DNA of 64,000 nucleotides from Archegozetes longisetosus (Eukaryota > Arthropoda > Arachnida > Sarcoptiformes > Trhypochthoniidae): NCBI GenBank assembly GCA_018873245.2, contig JAEMBT020000005.1, positions 2,430,001-2,494,000 of the forward strand. Direction: 5' to 3'. Both the position numbers and the translations under genes were made by a program. Under the pieces are notes generated by a model. It did not search any database. It worked only from the letters and a program-made list of their open reading frames with translations, and was not told where the DNA came from. Position 1 is the stretch's first letter, and each line of letters starts with the position of its first letter. Shown here piece after piece: positions 10,802 through 23,000 of this stretch.

Positions 10802-12057
10802 TGAATTGCAGATAATAAAGCTGAAAAAATCAAATAATGACGAATTTAAAGTGTCCGAAGGCAGTATTGAGATGGAACAAATCCTCAAAGAATTTGTGAA
10901 CGTCTTCTTGGTAGGTAATGAGGTCGGATGTTGTGAAATAGAGCATTTCCGGATACTTTTAAAGCACAAAAGACCTGTTGCATTCCAACTTCGAAGATTC
11001 TCAGCTGCAAATCGAGCCGAAGTCAAACGACAAGTCGGTGAACTCGAACGTTTGGAACTTTTTCGCAAATCAAAGAGCGCTTTTCCGGCACCGTTCACAT
11101 TGGCCGTGAAAAAGGATGGAACAAAGCGATTATGCATGGATTATGTAGGTGTCAACGTAATTACAATCGACGACAAAGAATCGATGCAAAACATTCAAGA
11201 TGTACTTGATAGCTTTTATGATGCAAAGGTTTTGAGCAAAGCAGACATCAAGTGATTATTGGCAAATTCCAGTTCACCCTGATGACATACATAAGACAGC
11301 ATTTGTTACAAAAGACGGACATTACAAGTGGGTAGTGATGCCATTCTCGTCAAAGAACGCGCCTGCGTTATACAACCGTATACTTCTCTTAGCTCTGGGA
11401 GGAATCAAGAGATCGCAACACTTCTTTGACGATATCTCAATTAACGGTCGTAACTCATACTGTAACTCGATTTACACCTTTTCAACTTCTTTTTGGTAAA
11501 CCGCTGTCCGATTCAGATTCACCAATTTCAGACATTCGGCGCCAAGCCGTAGAGAATAGCAACAAATTCATGGAAAAAGTCAAAGCTATTTATGATACCA
11601 AGCACAAGTCACTCCGGCTTAAACCAGGAGATTTAGTTAAAAGACGAATTCCACATAATCATCTGGATAACAATAAACTTACGCCGAAATCTGAAGGGCC
11701 TCTCCGTGTAATCAAACAGACTTCACCAGTGAATTACGTAATCGAATATCTCGACGGCAACAATCGGATTGTTACTCATGTCTGCCAATTAGAACCCTAT
11801 TATTTGATGGAGTTGTTCTTCAATATCGGGGAGAATGTTCTGGGCTCAGTTATGACTCAAACACGAACTGTGTCTGACCATGAGTCTAATATTTGACCAT
11901 TAGGAATAAGACCTTGAAAAGAGTATATAAGAAATGCATGTTTTGTATTTTGGGGTATTGTTAGCATTAACTTGCCTTATGATTTTTCTTGTCGTGAAGT
12001 AGTTTTGTGTTTTATTTTAATAAATGATTGGAAGTTGTGATCGCGAACACCCATTCA
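10802..12057 (+). mobile_element. Ty3/Gypsy LTR retrotransposon remnant with internal deletion
   Basis: The left part, to about 11430, encodes the N-terminal half of a Ty3/Gypsy reverse transcriptase: the AFQLRRF and LCMDYVGVN regions, a KADIK block and a DYWQIPV block in a different frame (shift near 11251), and an FFDDI active-site motif. The right part, 11433-11896, jumps directly to the end of an integrase (the TRFTPFQLLFGKP region, then a KPGDLV and GPL module of GPY/F type). RNase H, the integrase zinc finger and its catalytic core are missing, so a deletion has joined the two. The exact left edge is uncertain. A possible 3' LTR covers 11894-12057. The element cannot move by itself. Confidence 0.85.
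11894..12057 (+). repeat. Possible 3' LTR of the Ty3/Gypsy remnant
   Basis: The segment follows the integrase stop, starts with TG and ends with CA. It has TATATAA at 11924-11930 and AATAAA at 12019-12024, the expected order for U3-R-U5. No 5' copy is present in the window for comparison, so the boundaries are inferred. Confidence 0.4.
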
Positions 12058-12213
12058 ATATACTCAAGTTCATCAATAGAATTAATTTTATAAATGTTTT
12101 AACTTAAATTTTATATGAGCGTAATAACTGGCTTTTGTCGTTTTTCTAGCTAGTATTTTTAATAGTACAGTAAAGTTACGTTATTTTGATTCAGCAAGCT
12201 TATGCATTTACAG

Positions 12214-12287
12214 TAAAAATAATTTGATAAGTTAAAACTTTTCAATTATACATTTAAAAAATATTTTAACTTATCAAATTATTTTTA
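12214..12287. repeat. Perfect 24-bp inverted repeat (hairpin)
   Basis: Bases 12214-12237 are exactly complementary to 12264-12287, with a 26-base spacer. A perfect stem this long is hard to get by chance even in AT-rich DNA. It lies between the Ty3 remnant and the Fanzor relic. It could be a small foldback element, a microRNA-like hairpin, or part of the left end of the Fanzor-bearing element. Confidence 0.8.
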
Positions 12288-12616
12288 TAGGATTTCATTT
12301 ATAAATTAATGCTGAATTTTCATCTTTTATTCGGGTAGATTGATCTAATATGTTCATACAAAGCATTAAATAAAATAAGGTTAAATTAAATCAAATTAAA
12401 TTTTAATGCCTTTTTAGGATGCGCCCTAGCTTTTCTAATTAATATCTCCAATGATACTAAATTCTCAGAAAAGAGCAAACAAATTTTAACTTAAGATGAG
12501 AGATAAGCGAGAAATTTTCAGTTGAATGCTTTCGCTTGCACACCACTTGATTTTTTCTAAATTAGTCTTTTGATTCCTAAAATCTAATTTCTATTAAAAT
12601 TTAGCTTATCAACAAA

Positions 12617-14693
12617 ATGTCAACACCACCACCAACACCAACGCCAACACCGCCAACAACAACAGCGGCAGTAGTAGCAACACCACCTGCAACGGCAACG
12701 GCAACATCCCGCAAAGCTTGTGGCAAAAGTTATCACGTTCGTAGATCAAGTATCAAGCGTGACTTTTACATTCTTCCTCAGAAAAAAGCATGAACAAAAT
12801 CAACTTCAACACCGAAACCTATACCATCAAATGTGGCCTCAATAAGTTCTGCAAGAGAAACCAACAGCTCATCTCATCGATAACCAATGATGTTCTGGAA
12901 GTATCGTCTCTGATAATTGAAGTCTCCATCTTGATCAATTTCCACTGCTGCAAGCTACTGGAATCTGGATTGAATTTAGAAGACAAGATGCCAAACATAC
13001 TTAACTTTTTCTATCAGCTTCAAGGTAAAAGGACACTGGATGAAGAATACAGAGATTTAAGAAGAATTGTGGGAAAAGAATTCTATAACAGCAAGCACAG
13101 GTCTTATCTCACCCAGAATGCTGGCAAAACTCTAGAAACCAACATGAAAAACAACATCATTCTTCATATGTATTCGCGAGTCAAAAGATACTTCAAGTTG
13201 AATTCCCACATATGGATAAAAGGTTTCTACATAGAACTTTAAAGTCGCTATTCACAAAACAAGAAGACAGTGAAAGCGATGCGTCAATCGATCAATATTT
13301 AAATGTTTTCAAGACAGAATTCAATTTGGAAGACCGTTTTACATTTTTAGATCTCGAAGCTAAGTGGTGGAAATATATCAAATTCTTATACGGCTTACAA
13401 AGATTTTTCAACAACTTTAGAGATGAGAAGAAACCAGAAGATCGTCAAAAAGTAGCCATTCAATCTGTTTCCTGTGTTTTCCTTTGGAAGAAAACACATC
13501 TTATATACAGCTGATGGGTTGCGAGATTTACTATCTTCATTACATCTGATTGAGAACAAAGAAGATAGAATTGGCAGTAACTTCAGAGCAAGATCTAAAG
13601 AATATTGGCTACAATACTTCAATATTCATAAGTTTGAGAATGCTAGACAAGACAAATACTTTGCTGGTTCATTCTCGACGGGTGGCATCAACGTTTCAGT
13701 GCATATGGTGAGAAGAGTGAGAGAAAGGTCCAACTCGAAACAACAACTTGACAGTTTGAGATCTCAACTAATGAATAACGAATTTCCAAGTTTTGTTGAC
13801 CTGGATCCTGGAGCGAGGTATATGTTTGGTATGGTCAAGGATGAAAAAGATCATCTCTACAAGAGTTCATCATTTCGGTTCGACACAAAACAATTCCAGC
13901 GTAAGAAGAAGTTGAAATCGTTAACAGAAGACATCTTAACCACCGTCAGAAAAGATCGCGAAAAAATCGAACAAAGGCCAAAATTGTGATCAGTAGAAGA
14001 TACGATTACTCGAAGTACACCGAATTCACTTTGAAACACTTTGAAAAACTACAACAGACATTTATGAGAAAAGTTGTTTCAAAGTTGAAATGGGACAAAA
14101 TTATTTCGACACAAAAAGTTTTGGATCAAAAAGCCAGTCAAATAGTAGGCATAAAGAAGAAGAAGAGGAAGGAGAAGAAGAAAAAGAGGGAGAAGAAGAG
14201 GGAAAAGAAGAAGAATAGTGACAATGATCATGACAATAATGATAATAACAATTATAAGAAAACATTTATTGTTTATGGGAATGGCAAAGTGCCTCCATTC
14301 ATCAAAGGGTACGTGAAGACACCACTGAAAAAGTTATATGAAGCCTTGTTGAGAAGAAGAAAACATTGTGTGATGTATTTGATTGATGAGTACAGGACGA
14401 CCAAAATGTGTTCAAACTGTTATGAAGTGTGCAAAACATCACAGTCTCCACATCGTTTTCAAGTTTGCCCAAATTGTAGAAAAGTGTGGAATCGTCATAT
14501 CAACGCAGCCAGAAATATATTATACCGTTTTACCGCGCTTTTTACTGCATGCAGTAACAGTCGGATTCAAAAGAATGTTGTTCTCTCAAAATCTACTGCA
14601 GTTATACTCGAACATAACTGCATCCCCTCTCAAAGAAACACATTATTGCACTCCTTTTCAGACGCATATATGAGTATTAAATTATTATTTTAA
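12617..14693 (+). pseudogene. Decayed Fanzor (eukaryotic TnpB homologue)
   Basis: Five overlapping frames (12617-12793, 12790-13242, 13212-13514, 13474-13989, 13986-14693) together give a Fanzor of roughly 630-690 aa. The N-terminus is T/P/A-rich with a basic segment (RRSSIKR). A helical region follows. RuvC-I is LDPGARYMF (Asp codon at 13804). A Lys/Glu tract sits at 14149-14217. A YGNGK..IKG segment precedes DEYRTTKMCSNC, which holds the alternative Glu described for Fanzors (14388) and the first zinc-ribbon pair. CPNC is the second pair. RuvC-III is NRHINAARNIL. Fanzors and TnpBs are RNA-guided DNA nucleases carried by transposons. The expected RuvC-III Asp is His here (codon 14496-14498), and four frame changes break the gene, so it should be inactive. 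Frameshifts are absent from the long conserved genes nearby, which argues for real decay. Frame changes could in theory be introns, but I found no splice sites that fit. Confidence 0.87.
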
Positions 14694-14949
14694 TGAATAA
14701 CTTAGTAAAAATGAACTTAAAATACATCAAATTAATATAAAAATGAATGAACGATCGGTTCAACTTCTTCTATCATTTCTTGAGACTTTCTGACATCACT
14801 CCATCCTGTGTGAGGCCGGTCGGATCATCATTTGGTTTGTCAGATAAAATGCTTCAAATTAAGGTGCAGTTATACTCGAACATAACTGCACTCCTTCTCA
14901 AAAATGTTCACATAAATGCATGCAATTTAAAACGCGGTAAAACGGTATA
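14521..14949. mobile_element. Inverted-repeat-bounded segment overlapping the 3' end of the Fanzor
   Basis: TATACCGTTTTACCGCG at 14521-14537 is the exact reverse complement of 14933-14949. The similarity continues inward over about 33 bases at reduced identity, up to a TGCATGCA core. The outer TATA could be a TA or TATA target duplication, giving an element of about 421 bp. Inside are two near-identical 25-base stem-loops (stem GCAGTTAT / ATAACTGC) at 14598-14622 and 14862-14886, each followed by a CTCAAA-type tail, and a 16-bp palindrome TTACTGCATGCAGTAA at 14542-14557. It is either a MITE that inserted just after the Fanzor RuvC-III motif or the structured right end of the Fanzor element. 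Confidence 0.65.
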
Positions 14950-15351
14950 AAGCATTATCTTATGTTAGAACAGGAGTAGTTCCTGTTAATCTCTCAAGGG
15001 AAAGTTGACGTTTTATATGTTGACTGCTCTCTTGTTAATGGGTATTTGGTACCTTTTGTAGCTGTTGTACACTTCTAATGTGGTCTGTAAACGGTTAATC
15101 GCGTTCAATCTTTACTCATTACATCAAATATAAGTTGAATAGCAAAACAACTCATGACTGATCTCTAAAATATTTCAATACTTGACACATCCAAGAGATC
15201 CACAACTCTTAATAAATTTCGATATAAATGAGAAGAAAATTTGAACTGATTTTGATGTTAAAGTGATATTGTTTTGGCAAAAATTGGGTCGATTGTTGTT
15301 GTGGTCAATAATATAGAAGAATAAAGAAAAATAGATATAAGAGTAAATGAG
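14950..15351. other. Spacer and 5' region of TMEM179
   Basis: This lies between the accessory region and the first conserved gene. I see no further element or gene. It probably holds the TMEM179 promoter. Confidence 0.4.
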
Positions 15352-16591
15352 ATGGCAATCGGAAATATACTACTATTAAGCCAATGCGCGTCATATGTAG
15401 TTGCTCTCATATTGTCCTTATGTGTTTTCATTCCAATTAGTCTTCATTTGTATAACTTCTGCGGTCACTGCGCTCTCTATTCTGATGGTGTCTTCATCGA
15501 AGATGATGGAAGATTTGAATCGAACTGGTCCTCTGTTTTCTATTGCGGTTTTACTCTATTTGTTGGTAGTCTCACATTTTTGGTGGCATTCATTCAATTA
15601 GTCAGAAAATTAATATTTCTCGTCAAAGGCATCGACAGGTTTTCAATACTTAATTCAGTTTTAAATCTTTTAAATCATTTAAATTCATTTCTGATCATAT
15701 TTCACGTAACTTTTTACAAAAATTTAGAATTTTAAATTTGTCTATGTGACTTAAGACTGAATTGTTTTATAAATTGTTTCGATCTCTGCTCAGGAGCTGT
15801 GCGGAAAGACTAAAGAAAAGTTTATTATTTGATTTATTCTTAACAAAATCAAATCTATTTTCATAAAGATTATTCCGTTGGGTAAAGTTTTTGAGAACTT
15901 TTCCGAGTCTTTTCGATCTCATAAGACATGCCCCAGTGTTTTTATATTGTTTGAAAACTTATTCTAGTCATTGACTGAGTACTAATTAATTGTTTATTAA
16001 AACCAATTATTACATGAAAACTGATTTGATATTTTGAATTAATTGACAGTTCATTTTTGTCTGCCTTCATTGACGCAGTTGTGGCACTTACTTTCACAAT
16101 ATTAGTTTTGAGCGATGCTATTATTGTGACGCGAGGTTTAGCGATTTGGTGTAATGCCGTTACGCAACGTTTCGATTCGTAAGAATTAATTCATTTAGAT
16201 TTGATCTCACTCCGCATTACTTCATTGATTCACTAATTTGGCAATTTTTCTATTTTTCTCATTTGATAATTTCTAAAACAGTTGCGAAACCGCATCTTCA
16301 GTCATGATAATTGGCAAGAATTCACATATAGATGCGAATGGATTTTTCATACAGCTCGGTTCTGTTCAGGTTTGTTGCTGTTAGATTAACTTTTAAAGTT
16401 GAAGATATTTCTAACTTTACTTTAAATCGAATTAGTTCGGTATATGGATGTCCTTAGTTTGTTGGGTTCTATTACTTGTATTGGCGGCTCGAAAGCTCTT
16501 TGTTTACCATGAAAGAGAGAACATAATAGTTAGTATGGCCAGAGAGAGGCAACGATATAGTGCTCCTGATTATACACCAATTACTAACTAA
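15352..16591 (+). CDS. Tmem179: TMEM179-family four-pass membrane protein
   Basis: Four exons (15352-15638, 16050-16178, 16282-16369, 16436-16591) join in phase to give 219 aa, close to the usual TMEM179 length of about 230. I see four hydrophobic segments: one near the N-terminus (ASYVVALILSLCVFIPI), one after the GHCALYSDG loop, one in exon 2 (VVALTFTILVLSDAIIV) and one in exon 4 (WMSLVCWVLLLVLAA), followed by a short cytoplasmic tail. The GHC..Y.DG loop and overall layout match TMEM179/TMEM179B. The molecular function of this family is poorly known. AATAAA lies at 16703-16708. It lies about 460 bases upstream of UNC79 on the same strand. The start is the first Met before the first membrane helix. 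Confidence 0.8.
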
Positions 16592-17052
16592 TCAACTCAA
16601 CAAAATTTACTTAATCTCAGTTTTATTTATCTAAAATACAAACATTTTGAAAATATTTTTTGTTGAGAACAATATAATGACATGTAAATTAAATATGTAA
16701 ATAATAAATAGTCATATGATTGATATTAAATATCAGTTTCTCCAATAAATTTTGCATAACTTCCAGATCAGTGATTTGTAACTTGAAAAAGTTGCTTTCG
16801 AATAAAATTGCCATGATTCAAATGATATGATTGGGTCACTTGCAATCAATAATCGTGTTGTTGTGCTTTCGTCCAGAGAGCGTCTTAAGTAGAGCTGAGA
16901 ATCTTATATTCCGTTGGATATTTTACAACCAAATAAACGAATTCGTGTTACACGTTATTAAAAATGTCGTGAACCTGAAGTATGGGTGAGGAGTGTTCTT
17001 ACTTTGTTCTAAATTTATGCCTTTTTACTAATGTAAATAAATAAACGATAAT
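16592..17052. other. TMEM179-UNC79 intergenic spacer
   Basis: It contains the TMEM179 poly(A) signal (16703-16708) and presumably the UNC79 promoter. I see no other feature. Confidence 0.5.
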
Positions 17053-20000
17053 ATGGGGACTCGAGCAGCAGCCTGTAAGACATTGACTTTCTATCATTCT
17101 AACTATGATCTAACAGTTTGATTTGAACAGTTACAGCCAAGATTCGGAATCTTCAAGACTATCACACGAGAATAGTTAACAATGTATTTCCAGCTCCTTC
17201 TGGAACTGATATCTGTAACACTCTGAAGTATTTTTCACAGTTGCTCCTAGGGTGAGATCAATATGAATTCAATATTATCTTAATGTCGATCATTCTATAT
17301 GTTATAAATAATTATATTTTAAACAATTGATAATCTGATGATATGTTAGAGTTCTTCGAGATGTTCCGGGAATACCAATTGATTTGATTCGTTCACATGA
17401 AAAGGATCACGCAAGAACTTCATTGTTTCCCAGTTTAGACTACAAGAATTTATACCATGTTATTGTACAACTTTTGGAAATTTTACCTCAAATTCAAACA
17501 GGAATGCAAGGTATGAGCAATTAAATTGTAGATCATATAATATAATAGTGAATTTGTCGATTTTTAAGCTGTCGGTCAGACACTTCTGCATACAATGGGC
17601 TGTTTGGTTCCTTTTCTGGAACACGAATATATGGATTCTCTGTCATATATAGTGGCTTCTGCAATGGCAGTACTTCCACCTATTTTGCATAAAGAGCTTT
17701 TGGATATGCTTTGTTACAATCTTTTACCATTTACTATTGGTAAACCTTTGATTCTGATAGTGATAGATCTGAAGTTTTCTAAGATTTACTTATATTATTA
17801 GATGAAGACTCGGATTCAGAAAATTTGAATTATGCAAATATGTCCATCCCATCAATAATAATGATCATCTTGAACTACGCTGACAATCCTTCATATCACT
17901 CTCAGCTGTTGGAGTGTTTAATGAGATTAAAGCGTAATGTGGCCAAAGACTTGCTTTGTGTTATAGCTTATGGAACGGCTAAAGCAAGATGTGCTGCAGT
18001 CGAATTGTTGTTTCTCTATTGGCCACATCTCAATCCGAGTGCATTGGATCGAAAGGCTTTATCCGAAAAGCACGTCAGTTGGACCCCACTATCGTGTCAG
18101 TATGAGAAATGTCAGAACAGCTTAAGCAATGAAGCGGTCAGGATGTGTATCGATCACACAATTGTGATTGGGACTGCTGAGAGACCGCCACCAATGCTTA
18201 TCTGTATTGAATGCACTAATCAGATATATAGAGGCAGAAGTAGAGATACTTTACTCAACATTCTGCTACCTATGGAGGAGATTTCGTATAATTGTGAGAA
18301 CAAGTCCTGCAAGACTCCACTCTCGCAGAAGATTGCAGTTGCCACTTGTTTTTCGCTTGAGTGCACTAATTATAATTGCAATAAACCGATCAGATATTGT
18401 TCTCAATGCAACGAAGAGAAGCATTCAAATAAAGAATCATCGAATCATATCGTCCACACTATCATACCTTCTCCCTGGCAAATGGATAGCGAAACACAGA
18501 GCTATTTAGTTGAAGCTATTGTCAGTTTGCTTAAAGAAGCGCAACCTGACAAACCATCGAAAGACGGAGAAAGACATTCCAGGATCGGATTTCAGGTTTC
18601 TGACGATAATCAGGAGACAACGATTGAAGAAAGACAACTGCTCAGTCGGTATGGGGTCTGGTTATTGGTTGGTCTCTGCGCTCCAAATCAAAACACACCC
18701 GAAGAGATATTAGGCAGAATGTTGAGCATGTTATGCCAATGGTTTCATTATACCGCTTGTTTGCCTGACGACCAGGCAGGAAGTGCTTTAGAACGATTGA
18801 AAGGCGAATGCATTCATGGATGGCTCATGAAAATTATCAAAACACACTTTAATGTTTTCACTTCTTGCCTTCTTCCACATCCATTGGATTACGCAAGGCT
18901 TGGTATTTATTTTCTGTTTTTCTATCTCTTTTAGTCAAACTCATTGATTTTGTGTTTCGGTAAGGTGGTCATTGGGAGTCGTGGCCGTCGCAGACCAACC
19001 AAATCAAAGAAGGGTTCAAAAGATTATTATGCCTCGTGCCTTACGATATTATAACAGCCGATGTTTGGGGACATATAATGCCTTATTGGATGGAATGCTT
19101 CCGTCATGATGTCCCTGAAGAAGAGTTGTCCGAACTTAAAATATTATTAAGTAAAGTATTAGATCCTGATTTATCACCACTTGGTTTACAACCGAAACAA
19201 ATGTATCAATTTATAAGTATTCGTTTCGAGAACACAACAGCTCCTATTCAAGAACAGGCACTTTGTTGGCTTCAGGTATTCATTCGCTGATTCAGTAGAA
19301 CTCGTCTGACTGTAAATTTCAATTTCAATCTATAGATCCTGACTATGTTAGAAGTTCCGGTGCCTTTAAATTTGTTGATCACAATGTTTTCTACTGGCGT
19401 CAAATCGCTGACTAATCCAAGCCTGGAAAGTGTCTGCCCAGTCGGTAAAGTATATCCCGATCCAGTCAGTAGTCTTTCGAACAAATCTGGAACTCGTACA
19501 CACGTCACTGAAGACACCTCTGTTAATGATCAAGAAATCAACCTTTCCTGTTATATTCTTATGCTCGATATATTAGTCAAACAATTAGAACTGCAAGAAG
19601 TCAGTTCGCATAAAGGTCTTGAATCTAAAGAAGCAGTTCAGCTCTTGAATCTCATTCTTGATATATTACGTGCCCCATGGGTTGGCACACACACATGTCG
19701 GGAACCAGTTAACCACGATTTGAACGAAGGCGAAGTACAACAATGCCTTTACTGCGAAATGTGTGCCATTTGGTATCAGTTGGCACTTTTGGTTATTGAA
19801 TATTTTTGTCCTGCAATGGAAGTCACAATGGCTGACGTTCCCGGAGAAGTCACAACACCCAATGCTTCGAATCTTGAAAAATTAACCAAAACTGATTCTA
19901 TCGCTTCAACGAAAGATGTCACAAAACCATTTCAAACGACTCAGCGCTCAACTGATCCTATAGGTGTCAAAGATTCAATTCCGTTACAAGAATTGAAAGT

Positions 20001-23000
20001 TACTTCACCTGAATTTCACGGATCAAACTTGAAAGCGGCCACCATTTCGGAGTTTGAGGCAAACTTGGACTTTGCCCCAGCAATGCCTATAGAGTCAGTG
20101 ACACCAGCGGTGGCCAGATCTGTAACCATTACAGAAGATGATGTGGCGTCGGCCATGTGCACGATATCAACAGCTGCTCAACTTTTGGACGACGACACCG
20201 AAAACGGTTTCGATAAAAAAGTCGACGAAATGGGAAACTTTTGGCAAACATCGCACGGAAAGTTCAAGTTTACAATCGAAGAGTTACCACCGCAAGAACA
20301 GCTGGTTTATGTACTTCTCAAAGAAGTTGGAGTTCATAACGACGCAGATGTTTTATATCATTTGTTGTATTGTTTGAAACTAATGAGCTTACATTCAGAA
20401 GTGCTTAACAAAGCTGCCAAAAATCACAGAGGGTTCTTGATTTGGTGCCAGGAAAACCTTCTGATACCAAACTTGTGGAAATTACTACAATCGGAATTCT
20501 CGCAGATATCACAACTTTGCGTACCACTTATACTGCATTGCATTACTCTACCTTCGGGCACTACTATGTTCTCGAAAGTAGTCGAGGACGACTTTCATAA
20601 CGATGATTGGAGGGCTCGATTCGCAGCCGTAGAGCGGGTCACCACAATCGCACATTTCCTCGAACCGGCAACTGTCAAAAATAGTCCACTATTACAGGCC
20701 TCCTTAGCCAATGCTTTCTGTTATTTAGTCCATTGTCTGGATGACATCGAAGCCAGTGTCGCACAACGAGCACTTCTTAATCTTGAAATGATTAAGACCT
20801 CTTCCCTTAAGTTGTTGTTATGGTGTTTAGAAGTCCAATTCGATCTAGTCATTCTTGACCGACCAATGATTCTGACCACCATATTTCAACTTTATAACCA
20901 TTTAAGTGATAGACGTTTTCTTACGTGGGATTTTTTCCTAAACCGTTTCGATGCGCTCTTTTTGGAGTCACAAATCAATTTAGAAAGAATTGGGGAAATA
21001 ACTCAGACCAGAGACTTGAGGAATACTAATGTCAACAGTGAAACCTATCAGAAGAAACTTACTAGAGCTCAAGAAGCACTTTCTCACACTCATGCCTCAC
21101 GATCTTTGTCGGCTAGTTTTGGTCAAAAGCTTCCCTATAAGAGAGCCCTGTCAGCCCCCACTCCCGGTCTACTACCCAAGACTGTTGAAAAGATTTATAA
21201 TCGCCAATCTTCTGCTCCTGTCATTGCACGCAAAAGCTCTAAATTAGCAGCTCTTACTGGATCCACTGTCACTCATCTGCCCAACAGTTTCTTCAATGAC
21301 AGTCAAATCAAAGAAGTAGCACAAGAAGAAAGCCATATACTAAATGTCATTCACAAAATGACTGAAATTGAAGATCACGATAAAGACACGATGCATTTAC
21401 TAATATTCCTTCTAATGCAATTTTTATCACGTCCTGATCCCTCACATCCACAAGACGAGAAAGCCATGAGTAGAAGTCATGTAAGAAATTATAATTTTTT
21501 ATTAGTTGTTTCATTAGTTGTTTCATCAGTCATTTCACCAGTTACTCCATCAGTTATTTCATCTAATATCTCATTTTCTTTCCTATGCCAGCTCATAGTC
21601 TTGCGTCATTTAAACATTTTGATGGGTTACAGTCCAGCAGAAAAGGCATTCCTAATATCTCCGAATAGCTTACGTGGTCTTCCCGTCTTCAATGCATTCA
21701 TTACTTCAATGCCAAAAGTTTTAGACTTCAACTTCAAGATGGGAAATATTTTGCTCAGTACTTGTCTTCCTCTGTTAGTATATTGTCCATCGCCTCAACG
21801 CTATATTCATGACGGCAATCATCTGCCCGTATATTCATTATGGCTTCTCAAACCTCATGTCAGGCAATCGTGGCTCATGTCGCTAAACATTATTTTATAC
21901 AAAGTATTTATTATTATAATAATTTTTATTTATAACAATAACAATCTAAGCTTTATTCTCATTTAACTTATATATTGTTTGTTTGTTTCAAGCATTCTTA
22001 CAACACTCAGTCAACTTTGAAACAGATTCAAATGTTAATTCAAATAGTTATGAATACACTCGAGGCTCAATTTCATCGATGTCGTCCAATTCATGAACAC
22101 ATGCAAAGTCCCCTACCTTCACGTTCAAGAGGTTCAGACTATTTCAAATGATTTTTATCAAATTGATATTTGTTTACTAAAATACTTGATCTATTTATTA
22201 ATAGATTTGAGTACAGCCTCTGTGGATCTCGAACAAATACAAGAGAACGAACAAAATATTGACTCTCAAGTTGATGAAAATGGTGTCTATTCACCAAGGT
22301 TCGGTGAAATGAGCGCATTCTCTAGTGATGCTGATGACGAAGATAAAGAACTTGAAGCCATTCTAGAAAGTCCTCAACAAGATATCAAGAAAATTGATGA
22401 CTCAATCGGTGAAGCAGATGCTGAACTTATAGGTAGTGAGAATGTGACTACTGAATCACTCATACAACAAGCTTCGGTTCAAGTTGTTCCAGAAGAAAAG
22501 CTTCAACAAAGTCAACAATTCAAGATCATCCAACCGATTGAGAGCAAGTCTGCATCTATTGTTTCGGGTAATGCAGATAAAGATGAAAATGTTAGTAAAG
22601 AAGTTACTCAAATAAAAGATACTACAACTGGTACTGACAAACCTCCATATCATCCACCTGTGCATCGAGTGATGAGACAGCCATCTCCTAAATCTAATAG
22701 ACCTAAGATGCAGAGGATGGAAGCAATAGAAGGCTCATTAAAATTTAAAAAATCCAAAAAAGAAAAAGATTCCGCTCAGATACAGTTGAAAACAAAAGAA
22801 CAGGAAATACCATCTCATAATTCACTGGCAAGAATAGCGAGCGCTGATGAGAAACTGCAATCATCTCAAGAAACAGGACATAAAGTTCTACGAAATGTAA
22901 ACAGCACTGACAGTACATATTCTTCGAAAGCAGATAAGGCCACAAAGTCGACCTGGACTATTGAAATTCATTCACCAGTCAAACTTCAACCTATTTTACC

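Noticed and set aside
12617..14693. Fanzor frames joined by introns as a live gene
   Set aside because: The frames abut or overlap and I found no fitting GT-AG pair; the catalytic His also argues for decay.
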